The notes under the pieces were generated by a model that searched no databases, was not told the DNA's origin, and saw nothing but the letters and a program-made list of their open reading frames with translations. Source: an uncultured Flavobacteriaceae bacterium (lineage in GTDB: Bacteria; Bacteroidota; Bacteroidia; Flavobacteriales; Flavobacteriaceae). From it: a stretch of DNA of 64,000 nt. Numbering within the stretch: the stretch's first letter is position 1; every line of letters begins with the position of its first letter. This document shows positions 44,380 through 52,491 of the stretch, piece after piece. The translations under genes were made by a program, and so were the position numbers. Location: assembly GCA_947502975.1 (NCBI GenBank), contig CANNBV010000001.1, forward strand, positions 372,001 to 436,000, read 5' to 3'.

Positions 44380-45568
44380 TTTCCCATTAGAAACACTTAA
44401 AGAGCTTCATAAACCACAAATGGATTATTTAATTAGTGAGTTTAATAAAGTTCAAAAAGAAGCTATCCAGATAAAATTTAAACATAAATCATTTAATGTT
44501 AATAAAGACAAATCTGTTCTCGAATCTAAAATACATTCTATTGGTTTGTTTTCTGGAGCGGGTGGTTTAGATATTGGTGCTCAATTAGCAGGTTCAAAAG
44601 TTATTTCTAGTTTAGATTTTGATTCTGATAGTGTAAGAACATTGAGTGCTAATAAATATTTTAAACACACCAATCATTTTCATAAAGATATAAGGGATAT
44701 AGATGCAAACTTATATAAAGATATTTTAAAAAAAAATAATCCAGAAAAACTAATTCTAATAGGTGGTCCACCATGTCAACCATTTTCAAAAGCTGGTTAT
44801 TGGAAAAAGCACGAAAATCGTTTAGGGAGTGAAGACCCTAGAAATATGATTGGTAATTATTTGCGTTTAATTGAAGATATAAAGCCATCAGGCTTTATAT
44901 TGGAAAACGTTGAAAGCCTATTACATCCAAAAAATGTAGAGGCTGTAGAAAAACTTGAAGAAGCAATTGAAAAATTAGGTTATTATCACATAAAGCTTCG
45001 TGCTAATTCAGCTGACTTTGGTGTACCACAAAAAAGAAAAAGAGTTTTTTTTATTGCATCCAAGAATAAAATTAATTCTGAACCATTGAAAACTCATGGT
45101 TCTGAAAAGGAAAGAAATCTCAATAATAATTTAAAACCTTATGAACGAGTAATAGATTGGATAGGAAAATATGATGATATAAAGTATTCTGATGATTATG
45201 ATTCAACAGAAGGTAAGTATTTTGAAGATTTGATGGCTGTGCCTCCCGGACAAAATTATATCGCTTTAACAGAAAAAAGAGGTTACCCTAACCCCCAATT
45301 CATTGCAGGAAAGAGATATTGGTCTTTTCTTTTAAAGTTACATCCTTTTTTACCATCTTGGACTATAATAGCATCACCTGGTCATTGGGAAGGTCCTTTT
45401 CATTGGACTGGTAGACGTTTGAGATTGAAAGAATTAGCAGGTATTCAAACATTTCCTGAAGATTATAACTTTGTTGGTTCAAGACGCTCAATACAAAAGC
45501 AAATAGGAAATGCAGTACCACCTTTAATGGGTAAAGTCGTTGTTGAACACTTAATAAAGCATCTTTAA
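44369..45568 (+). CDS. DNA (cytosine-5) methyltransferase, first of pair
   Basis: 399 residues. Motif I GLFSGAGGLDIGAQL, motif IV GGPPCQPFSKAG with catalytic Cys136, motif VI ENVESL, motif VIII PQKRKRVFFIA and motif X QIGNAVPPLMGKVVVEHL are all present. A 65-residue N-terminal extension precedes motif I. The part between VIII and X, where target recognition lies, shares PPGxNY, LTEKRG/PNP, RYW, FLLKL, PSWTI and GPFHW with the second methyltransferase. It protects host DNA by m5C on one strand of the restriction site; the site itself is not readable from sequence. Confidence 0.95.
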   Translation: MNHNFPLETLKELHKPQMDYLISEFNKVQKEAIQIKFKHKSFNVNKDKSVLESKIHSIGLFSGAGGLDIGAQLAGSKVISSLDFDSDSVRTLSANKYFKHTNHFHKDIRDIDANLYKDILKKNNPEKLILIGGPPCQPFSKAGYWKKHENRLGSEDPRNMIGNYLRLIEDIKPSGFILENVESLLHPKNVEAVEKLEEAIEKLGYYHIKLRANSADFGVPQKRKRVFFIASKNKINSEPLKTHGSEKERNLNNNLKPYERVIDWIGKYDDIKYSDDYDSTEGKYFEDLMAVPPGQNYIALTEKRGYPNPQFIAGKRYWSFLLKLHPFLPSWTIIASPGHWEGPFHWTGRRLRLKELAGIQTFPEDYNFVGSRRSIQKQIGNAVPPLMGKVVVEHLIKHL

Positions 45569-45569
45569 A

Positions 45570-46592
45570 ATGGCTAATATAATAAGTTTGTTTTCTGGGT
45601 GTGGTGGTCTAGATTTAGGTTTTAAAAAAGCTGGATTTAAAACGGTATTTGCGACAGATGTTTGGGATATTGCCTGTAATACTTTAATACATAACAATAT
45701 TGCAGATACAGTAATCAACGACGATATAAGAAATATTGATTTTAAGAAGTTTAATAATAATGTTGATGGAGTTATAGGTGGTCCACCGTGTCCACCATTT
45801 AGTCAGTCAAGGCATTATTTGACAAATAAAAAAAGTGGTTTTTCTGATGAAAAAGCAGGTTTTGCAGTACCCGAATATTTTAGAGTTATAAAAGAGGTAA
45901 ATCCTAGATTTTTTGTTTTTGAAAATGTAGATGGGTTTATGTATAAAACACATAAAGACGCATTAGATTTTTTAACTCAAACATCAGAAAGTTTAGGATA
46001 TGAAGTAACATTTAAAGTAGTTAATGCAGCTAACTATGGTGTTCCACAAACAAGGAAGCGATTTATATGTGTTGGTGTGAAAAAGGGTATGGGAAAATTC
46101 AAGTTTCCAAATGAAACACATGCTGAACCCAAAAAAATTAATGGTTCAAAAAAGAGTTGGGTAACCTGTGGTGATGTTTTGAATGATTATGATTTTGTGA
46201 CTGAAGAAGAATTAAACCAAAAGCCAGGTTCTAAACATCATTATCTTTTGAGTGAAATTCCACCAGGAGATAATTATTTATACTTTACTGAAAAGAGAGG
46301 TCATCCAAATCCAATTTTTAAATGGAAATCTAGGTATTGGACTTTTTTATTAAAACTAACAACTGAAAGACCATCTTGGACTATTCAAGCTAGCTTTTCT
46401 AATAATCAAGGTCCCTTTCACTGGAAAAATAGATTTTTAAGAGCGGAAGAAATTAAGAGATTACAAACAATTGATGATGATTATGAAATTTTAGGGGATT
46501 TTAAACAGCAATGGAGACAGATAGGTAATGCAGTACCTTCCAAGTTAGCTTACATTTTTGCAAATAAAATAAAAGAAGATTATGAGATATGA
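45570..46592 (+). CDS. DNA (cytosine-5) methyltransferase, second of pair
   Basis: 340 residues. Motif I SLFSGCGGLDLGFKKAGF, motif IV GGPPCPPFSQSRHY with catalytic Cys74 (PCP rather than PCQ), ENVDGF, PQTRKRFICVG and QIGNAVPSKLAYIFANKI. It starts 1 bp after the first methyltransferase and overlaps the McrB-like gene by 11 bp. In LlaJI, two m5C enzymes each modify one strand of an asymmetric site; the same division is expected here. Confidence 0.95.
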   Translation: MANIISLFSGCGGLDLGFKKAGFKTVFATDVWDIACNTLIHNNIADTVINDDIRNIDFKKFNNNVDGVIGGPPCPPFSQSRHYLTNKKSGFSDEKAGFAVPEYFRVIKEVNPRFFVFENVDGFMYKTHKDALDFLTQTSESLGYEVTFKVVNAANYGVPQTRKRFICVGVKKGMGKFKFPNETHAEPKKINGSKKSWVTCGDVLNDYDFVTEEELNQKPGSKHHYLLSEIPPGDNYLYFTEKRGHPNPIFKWKSRYWTFLLKLTTERPSWTIQASFSNNQGPFHWKNRFLRAEEIKRLQTIDDDYEILGDFKQQWRQIGNAVPSKLAYIFANKIKEDYEI

Positions 46593-48129
46593 ATTAAATC
46601 AATCAAGTGAAATAGTTGAGTATAATGGAGGTACTCAATTCATTGCCGATACAAATAATACAATTATAGAATTGTTTTCACAAGGAATATATAGTTGTAA
46701 TATCACTAATCAGGATGGTTCTGTTTATACTCTAGAAATTACAAACACTATAAACAATGCTGTTAATACTATTCTTCTTTTTTATGGTAATGTAAGGAAT
46801 GAAAGTAGAAATCCATCAGAGAAGAAAATACAACTTAATGGTAAAGACCCAAGAAACTCAAATACTCCTGCTATTATTTTGGGTTTATATTGTTATGATA
46901 CAAATGATGTTTTGGCTGATTTAATTTGTTGTGGTTGGAATGTTGATGATACAGTAAACTATCCAGGCAATCCAAGTATAAGAGGTATAAATGTTCAAAT
47001 GTTTCAAGAAGCTAGGTTTAATGGTTTTGTAAAAAAGGATTACAGAAATAATACGGTATGTGTTTTTAGGCCTGAATTTATTTTTTATTATTTAGAATCT
47101 AAAAATGAACATCATACCTCTACTGAAAATCAAAATGTAGGAATTACAGATACAGAAACTTCATTAGAAAATGGTATTCAAAAAATCTTCTATGGTGCCC
47201 CAGGTACAGGAAAATCTCATAAAGTAAAAAGTCTTGTAAATGGTAAGGATACCAGAATGCAAAGGGTTACGTTTCATCCAGAATTTGATTATGCTTCTTT
47301 TGTTGGTGGTTACAAACCTACAATGGCAGATGAAGATGGCAAAGAAGTAATAAAATACAAGTTTGTACCACAAGCATTTACCAACATTTACGTTAAGGCT
47401 TGGAATGACCCAGAGCAAGATTATTATTTAGTAATTGAGGAAATTAATAGAGGGAATTGTGCAGAGATATTTGGAGATATTTTTCAATTATTAGACAGAG
47501 ATTCAGATTACGACATCACACCATCAATTGAATTAGAAGCCTACCTAAAAGCTGAACTTTCTGATGAAGATAAAGGTTTAGAAAATGGTAAGCTAAAACT
47601 ACCTAATAACCTTACTATTTATGCAACAATGAATACATCAGACCAATCATTGTTTCCTATGGATAGTGCTTTTAAAAGAAGATGGGATTGGGAATATATT
47701 CCAATATGCTATGAAGAATTAACAGATGAAGGAAATTCAAATCCATCATTTAACTATACAATAGATTTAGGTAATGGTGCATCTTTTAAATGGAATGAGT
47801 TCATATCTAAAGTAAACCTTAATCACATCCAACAAAACCCTGTTTTGGGAATGGATAAATGTATGGGGAATTATTTTGTAAAACCTAAAAATGGGGAAAC
47901 AACTATAGATGTTGAAACCTTTATAAATAAAGCTATTTTTTATCTGTGGAACGATGTGTTTAAGGATGAAAAGAATGAGGTGTTTGAAAAAAATAGTTCC
48001 TACGAAGATTTCTTTCCGATTAAAACGAAAGGGGTACAAAAACTAACAGAATTATTAGAGCGTATAGAGGTTACAGTAAATACCGCTCCAAAAGAATCAG
48101 CACCTGTACAAGATGAAGTTACTAATTGA
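46582..48129 (+). CDS. McrB-like AAA+ GTPase, LlaJI R1-type restriction subunit
   Basis: 515 residues: an N-terminal DNA-recognition candidate (about 1-180; unrecognised, rich in strands), then an AAA+ motor with Walker A GAPGTGKS (205-212), Walker B YLVIEEINRGN with Glu286 and Glu287, and the McrB-type MNTSDQS sequence at 350-356 (compare MNTADRS). In LlaJI this subunit binds the unmethylated site and translocates DNA, with the R2 nuclease cutting. Overlaps of 11 bp upstream and 17 bp downstream bind it to the operon. GTP rather than ATP use is family knowledge. Confidence 0.9.
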   Translation: MRYELNQSSEIVEYNGGTQFIADTNNTIIELFSQGIYSCNITNQDGSVYTLEITNTINNAVNTILLFYGNVRNESRNPSEKKIQLNGKDPRNSNTPAIILGLYCYDTNDVLADLICCGWNVDDTVNYPGNPSIRGINVQMFQEARFNGFVKKDYRNNTVCVFRPEFIFYYLESKNEHHTSTENQNVGITDTETSLENGIQKIFYGAPGTGKSHKVKSLVNGKDTRMQRVTFHPEFDYASFVGGYKPTMADEDGKEVIKYKFVPQAFTNIYVKAWNDPEQDYYLVIEEINRGNCAEIFGDIFQLLDRDSDYDITPSIELEAYLKAELSDEDKGLENGKLKLPNNLTIYATMNTSDQSLFPMDSAFKRRWDWEYIPICYEELTDEGNSNPSFNYTIDLGNGASFKWNEFISKVNLNHIQQNPVLGMDKCMGNYFVKPKNGETTIDVETFINKAIFYLWNDVFKDEKNEVFEKNSSYEDFFPIKTKGVQKLTELLERIEVTVNTAPKESAPVQDEVTN

Positions 48130-49789
48130 GGAAGAAGAATATCCAGTTGATTTACTCGAAAGTATCTTTGATGATTTAAAGTTTTACAAACAAAACGGTT
48201 TAAAGGGTACTTTAAAAATGGTAGGTTATTACCACTCTTACAAAAAGAAAGAGTTGGTTTTAATGCTTCCTAAAGTTTTTATGCAAAATGGGGTAGAAAC
48301 TGTTTTTAATGGCTCTAAAGATGAACTTTATAATTCCCTAGAGCAAACATCTATCAAACACGACTCAAAATACCAATGGTTAAGAGAGTTAAGTATTCAT
48401 TTTTATAATAGTTTAGTTGAGTATAATAACCGTTGGAATCAAACCGGTTTAATCTCTCCATCTCGTACTTTTGAATTAAATACCAATTTAGGTGAAGATA
48501 ATTACTCGTATTTAGACATCGTTTTAAGTATCGTAAACTTCTATAAGAAAAATAAAAACCACATTCTATATCGTCATATAGAACAGGTTACTAATAATGC
48601 TTCAAAGCCTAAATGGGAGAAAACAATTAGAAAATCTTTGCCTTTAATGGCAAATTCTAAAACTCCAATTTATTTTAATATCCGCAACAAAAGAAAAGTA
48701 GTTAACACAGAGGAAGAATTAATTACATATTTCTTTTCAATCCTAAATCACTTAAATAATCAACATAACTTAAACCTTAAAATAGATAAGTCTTATAAGC
48801 TATTTAAAGACGATGCTTTTATTAATTTATGTAAAGATGAATATGGTTTAAGAAAACTAAAGAAAATTAAATACCGCTACTTTAATGATACTCTAAAAAG
48901 GATGTATGAACTATGCGAATTGTATTTTTCAAATAGCGATTACGCAAGTAGCAAAAAGGAAAAAGAAGAGTTTCTTTGCGCCAACAATTACAATATTATT
49001 TTCGAGGATATGATTGATAAGCTGTTTACCGATAAAATAGCTGAAGACGAAAATATCCAAAACTTAAAGAAAAATAAGGATGGTAAGATTATCGACCATA
49101 TTTACGAGGATAAATCTTTAATAGATAGAAGTAATATCTTTTTTATTGGAGATTCTAAATACTATAAATCAGATAATACAGCAGGTCAAAACTCAAAGTA
49201 CAAGCAAATTACCTATGCTAAAAATATCATTCAATACAATATAGATTTATGGAATACAAAAGGTGAATTTCATAATGAGAATATAAGGTATAGGGATGAT
49301 GAAACAGAAGGTTACAACATTACACCAAACTTTTTTATCTATGGTCATATCGAAGACCCTAACGATTTTGAAAATCCTCAAATAATTCAAAAAACACCAA
49401 AACCAGAAGTTTCATACCATTGGTCAGATAGATTGTTCGATAGAGATACATTATTTGTACACCAATATTCAATAAATTTTCTATTCGTTTTAAAATCATA
49501 TACAGCCTACAATAGTTATAAATTAAAGTCCTTTAGAGACGATGTGAAAAAGAAGTTTAGATCTGGATTTATTGATTATTTCAATAATGCAGAAGATTGT
49601 GGCTTTACATTTTATCAATGTACATTACAGCCATCAGAGTTTCCTAATTACATAAGAAATCGCTTTAAAGATTTTAATGGTAAATCAATCATTACACAAG
49701 ACAATAGATTAATTATTGCCATACATCAAAATGATGTTAGCCTTGATAATTGCTTATTGGATTTTGAAGCATTAGAAAACTTTCAATAA
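48113..49789 (+). CDS. LlaJI-family restriction endonuclease subunit (McrC-like)
   Basis: 558 residues. The N-terminal part (GLKGTLKMVGYYHSYKKKELVLMLPKVFM) and overall layout match the LlaJI restriction-endonuclease family. A PD-(D/E)XK-type nuclease core is visible: Asp328 in KIIDHIY and Asp347-Ser-Lys349 in FFIGDSKYYKS. It overlaps the McrB-like gene by 17 bp. Together they form the cleaving complex; the two methyltransferases upstream protect the host. Confidence 0.88.
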   Translation: MKLLIEEEEYPVDLLESIFDDLKFYKQNGLKGTLKMVGYYHSYKKKELVLMLPKVFMQNGVETVFNGSKDELYNSLEQTSIKHDSKYQWLRELSIHFYNSLVEYNNRWNQTGLISPSRTFELNTNLGEDNYSYLDIVLSIVNFYKKNKNHILYRHIEQVTNNASKPKWEKTIRKSLPLMANSKTPIYFNIRNKRKVVNTEEELITYFFSILNHLNNQHNLNLKIDKSYKLFKDDAFINLCKDEYGLRKLKKIKYRYFNDTLKRMYELCELYFSNSDYASSKKEKEEFLCANNYNIIFEDMIDKLFTDKIAEDENIQNLKKNKDGKIIDHIYEDKSLIDRSNIFFIGDSKYYKSDNTAGQNSKYKQITYAKNIIQYNIDLWNTKGEFHNENIRYRDDETEGYNITPNFFIYGHIEDPNDFENPQIIQKTPKPEVSYHWSDRLFDRDTLFVHQYSINFLFVLKSYTAYNSYKLKSFRDDVKKKFRSGFIDYFNNAEDCGFTFYQCTLQPSEFPNYIRNRFKDFNGKSIITQDNRLIIAIHQNDVSLDNCLLDFEALENFQ

Positions 49790-49799
49790 TATTTAATTT

Positions 49800-51041
49800 A
49801 TGAACCTACACGATTTAAGACAAGCTCAAGTAAATTATTTAGAGAGAATAGAAGATGTCAAAAAAAGTAGGGAAAAACTGCATAAATTAAGAAAGAAGTT
49901 TGTCAAGGATTTTTCCCTGGAGTATTTACCTAATATGCCTATTGAAAAATATGTTATAGGTCAAGGGAAAACAAACTTCTGCAGAAGACTAGAAAGAGAA
50001 CTAGATGGCTTAGGTCGCATTTTAGGTTCTAATGCTTTTAAGTTTGGAGTTTATTACGGTATAACTAAAAATGATCCAAATATTATTTACAGAAATGCTA
50101 AAAAATGGGGTGATAGTCCTAAATCAGCATATGCTAATCTTAGACCATCTTTAATAAAACTTATTAAAGATGGTAAAGACAACAGATTAGCTGAGATTTC
50201 CAAAAATAAGATATCACCAACATTTAAAGGAAAAATTTTAGCGACCTACTACCCTGAAAGATATTTAAATGTTTTTTCAAATGAACATCTCGATCACTTC
50301 TTGAAATTTTTTAATTTAGATACACCTAGTTTAATAAGGTCTAACCCCGTTCTTAAAAGAGATGCTTTATTGCAATTTAAAAATGAAGATGAGATAATGC
50401 GTGACTGGTCAGCAGATTTATTTGGTAACTTCTTATACTTTGAATACCCAAAGAGACCGCGAAAAAAATCTGAACTGGAAAATAACTTATTGAAAGATTA
50501 TTTGAACCCCAAATTCCCTATAAACCCTGTTGCAAGTGAAATTTCTTTAGACATCTTACCAAATCCACATCAATCTAATCAGAGAAATCATAACTATAAT
50601 AATTCAAAACCTAATTACGAGAAAAAAAACAGATTAAATAAAAAATTAGGAGACAGAGGAGAAAAAGTTGTTAAGGATTTTGAAATAATTAGACTTAATA
50701 AACTTAATAGACCCGACTTAGCAAAAAAAGTAGATAGGGTTTCCTTAAAGTCAGATAGCTTGGGGTATGATATACTATCGTATGAACATGATAATTCTAA
50801 AAGATATATTGAAGTGAAAGCAACTCGTGCTAAGGTTGGAGACGCTAATTTCTTTTTGACCTTAAATGAACTTAATACAGCAAAAGAAAATCAGAATTAC
50901 TACATATATGTTGTATTTGATATATTATCTAAGAACCCAAAAATATGGATAATTAACAATCCTTTTAACCCAGAAAATGAAAATATAAATATGACGCCAA
51001 TAAGCTATAGAATAAATATAAAAACAGAGAAAACTAATTAA
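49800..51041 (+). CDS. McrB-N-like/DUF3883 two-domain protein, probable nuclease
   Basis: 413 residues, 10 bp after the LlaJI nuclease. The N-terminal half (about 40-215) resembles the non-motor N-terminal region of McrB-like proteins: MPIEKYVIGQGKTNFCRRLE, GRILGSNAFKFGVYY. The C-terminal part (about 280-405) is DUF3883: GDRGEKVVKDFE, then Asp324 in GYDI and Glu338-Val-Lys340 in YIEVKAT, an intact PD-(D/E)XK set. There is no AAA motor. It could be a stand-alone modification-dependent nuclease, or a partner for the McrB-like GTPase. Both domain calls are by pattern. Confidence 0.7.
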   Translation: MNLHDLRQAQVNYLERIEDVKKSREKLHKLRKKFVKDFSLEYLPNMPIEKYVIGQGKTNFCRRLERELDGLGRILGSNAFKFGVYYGITKNDPNIIYRNAKKWGDSPKSAYANLRPSLIKLIKDGKDNRLAEISKNKISPTFKGKILATYYPERYLNVFSNEHLDHFLKFFNLDTPSLIRSNPVLKRDALLQFKNEDEIMRDWSADLFGNFLYFEYPKRPRKKSELENNLLKDYLNPKFPINPVASEISLDILPNPHQSNQRNHNYNNSKPNYEKKNRLNKKLGDRGEKVVKDFEIIRLNKLNRPDLAKKVDRVSLKSDSLGYDILSYEHDNSKRYIEVKATRAKVGDANFFLTLNELNTAKENQNYYIYVVFDILSKNPKIWIINNPFNPENENINMTPISYRINIKTEKTN

Positions 51042-51053
51042 AAAGTCTTTATT

Positions 51054-52124
51054 ATGACACTTATAGTAGGTTGTATATCTGAGGACTTTGGGATTATTTC
51101 TGGTGATACTCAACTAAGTATTGGGGATTTAGAAAGAGGAACGAGTTTTAGAAGAGAAAGTCAAATAAAAATTCATCGCCCAAGTGCTAATCTGATGTAT
51201 GGTATCATGGGAAAATGGAGTCATTATATTCCAATAGAAGGGCAACCAGGTAAAGTTTCAATTATCAATCATTATGATTTGATGCGTAGAGGTGTAAATC
51301 GAGAGGATAATAAAAGTACATATATAAAAAGATTCTTAAGGGATAAAACAGGTATTGACGCAACTGTTTTAATAATTGAGAAAAGCTCAAATAACATTTT
51401 TTCAATAGATGATTGTTCCAATTTGCCAAACAACGATTTGTCGGAACTTAGAATTGGAAACTTAACATTCAAATTTAACGAACCATTTTCATCAATTAAT
51501 GGCAACTATATTAGCTCAATCATTAATGAGTTTTATGATTCAAATGAGTTGACTTGCTCAGTATTAGATGTACTGTTTTTAATAAATAATATTCAGTTAA
51601 AAGTAATTTCACAAGGTCAAAATTTTAACATGGTGGACGAAAATAATGTTACGCAAGTCGTTTCCACTAATTCTGTAGGAGGTGTTGTGAATTTATCTTT
51701 GATTACAGATCAAAACAACTCATGGAATAATTTGGGAAATCCTTACAGTCAAGATATGAATACATTGTTAGATAGAACAACATATCCTTTTTCGAATTAT
51801 GTATATTATCACAAAGCTATTAGATACATTGACAATCTTTCAATGCTGATTAGAAATATTTATGAGCCTTTTAATAATAATATCAGAGAAACCTTGATAG
51901 AGCTCGTAGAAAAACAAATTACTTTCATTGGTGAAGAAAATATAGTTTCAAGAGAGTATATGAATGAAATAATATCGCACATCAATATCAAATATACTTT
52001 AGATATCTCAACAATAGAAGCTAATGAAAATGAACAGGATGAGAATGAAATAAATATAGAAAATTTAGTTTTGGATGGCATTCAGGACACCGTAGATTTA
52101 AATTATCTTCTAAGATTTTTTTAG
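51054..52124 (+). CDS. proteasome-like Ntn-hydrolase candidate
   Basis: 356 residues, 12 bp after the DUF3883 gene, last in the operon. The N-terminus TLIVGCISEDFGIISGDTQLS resembles proteasome beta/HslV subunits: if Met is removed Thr becomes residue 1, Asp falls at 17 exactly as in the beta-subunit T1/D17/K33 set, and a Lys (QIKI) follows at 38. NLMYGIMGKWSHY fits the next strand. The remaining 250 residues are unrecognised and helical with an acidic tail near 325-338. A protease in a restriction operon would be new; based on motif only. Confidence 0.5.
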   Translation: MTLIVGCISEDFGIISGDTQLSIGDLERGTSFRRESQIKIHRPSANLMYGIMGKWSHYIPIEGQPGKVSIINHYDLMRRGVNREDNKSTYIKRFLRDKTGIDATVLIIEKSSNNIFSIDDCSNLPNNDLSELRIGNLTFKFNEPFSSINGNYISSIINEFYDSNELTCSVLDVLFLINNIQLKVISQGQNFNMVDENNVTQVVSTNSVGGVVNLSLITDQNNSWNNLGNPYSQDMNTLLDRTTYPFSNYVYYHKAIRYIDNLSMLIRNIYEPFNNNIRETLIELVEKQITFIGEENIVSREYMNEIISHINIKYTLDISTIEANENEQDENEINIENLVLDGIQDTVDLNYLLRFF

Positions 52125-52183
52125 ATAATATTATTCTAAAAATATCAGAGACTTAATCCTAAATACTAACTCATAAAATATGT

Positions 52184-52203
52184 AATCGTACAATAATCGT
52201 ACA
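52184..52203. repeat. integrase arm-type site, right copy
   Basis: AATCGTACAATAATCGTACA, identical and in the same orientation as 35344-35363. It lies 58 bp inside the right attachment repeat. Confidence 0.75.
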
Positions 52204-52215
52204 AATAATAAAACT

Positions 52216-52259
52216 AAAAAATCGTAACCATTTAATAATAAATGAATTACGATTTTTTT
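52216..52259 (-). terminator. island-borne replacement terminator for tRNA-Leu
   Basis: Arms AAAAATCGTAA and TTACGATTTTT with an inner stem CATTTA/TAAATG. Transcription leaving the tRNA 3' end on the minus strand meets it at once. It replaces the original terminator now at 35156-35190. Confidence 0.7.
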
Positions 52260-52260
52260 C

Positions 52261-52274
52261 TGTACTCAAGGTGG
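52261..52274. repeat. right attachment repeat (within tRNA-Leu 3' end)
   Basis: TGTACTCAAGGTGG, direct copy of 35190-35203. It covers the discriminator, the acceptor 3' strand and the first bases of the T-arm side of the tRNA, so recombination here keeps the tRNA whole. Confidence 0.85.
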
Positions 52275-52344
52275 GAATCGAACCCACACTTCCGAAGAAA
52301 CTGGATTTTGAATCCAGCGCGTCTACCAATTCCGCCACTTGAGC
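52263..52344 (-). tRNA. tRNA-Leu (anticodon CAA)
   Basis: 82 nt. Acceptor GCTCAAG pairs with CTTGAGT (one G-T pair), discriminator A, no encoded CCA. The anticodon arm CTGGA-TTCAAAA-TCCAG gives CAA, reading UUG. Long variable arm (TTCTTCGGAA region) and T-arm GTGGG TTCGAAT CCCAC, as expected for leucine. Its 3' end is the integration site of the island. Confidence 0.96.
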
Positions 52345-52491
52345 AATTTTGGACTGCAAAAATATATATTTTTTCGATATGATACATGAAAATACTAGCC
52401 AATATACTTTTCAGGTTAAAATAAATGTCTAAATTTGCACCTCGTTTTAAAAAAGATATCTTTTTAAATACTAAAAAACAACTAGTTAACC

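Larger units (their letters stand above)
35190..52274. mobile_element. 17-kb integrative element in tRNA-Leu(CAA) carrying a LlaJI-type restriction operon
   Basis: Bounded by a 14-bp direct repeat that equals the 3' end of tRNA-Leu, with a tyrosine integrase next to the distal end and identical 20-bp tandem sites inside both ends. It contains an integrase, excisionase-like HTH, RepA-like ATPase, polymerase X-like, Sak4-like and DUF3871 genes, then an eight-gene defence operon. No relaxase, type IV secretion or virion genes are visible, so it is either a small non-conjugative integrative element or a phage-satellite-like element. Confidence 0.88.

Noticed and set aside
46582-49789. Plain Type IV McrBC system
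   Set aside because: Two m5C methyltransferases directly upstream and the LlaJI-type nuclease fit a restriction-modification system; McrBC has no cognate methylases.
35190-52274. Prophage
   Set aside because: Integrase, repressor-like and Sak4-like genes are phage-like, but no terminase, portal, capsid, tail or lysis genes are visible.
35190-52274. Conjugative transposon
   Set aside because: No relaxase, coupling protein or Tra genes; DUF3871 alone is not enough.
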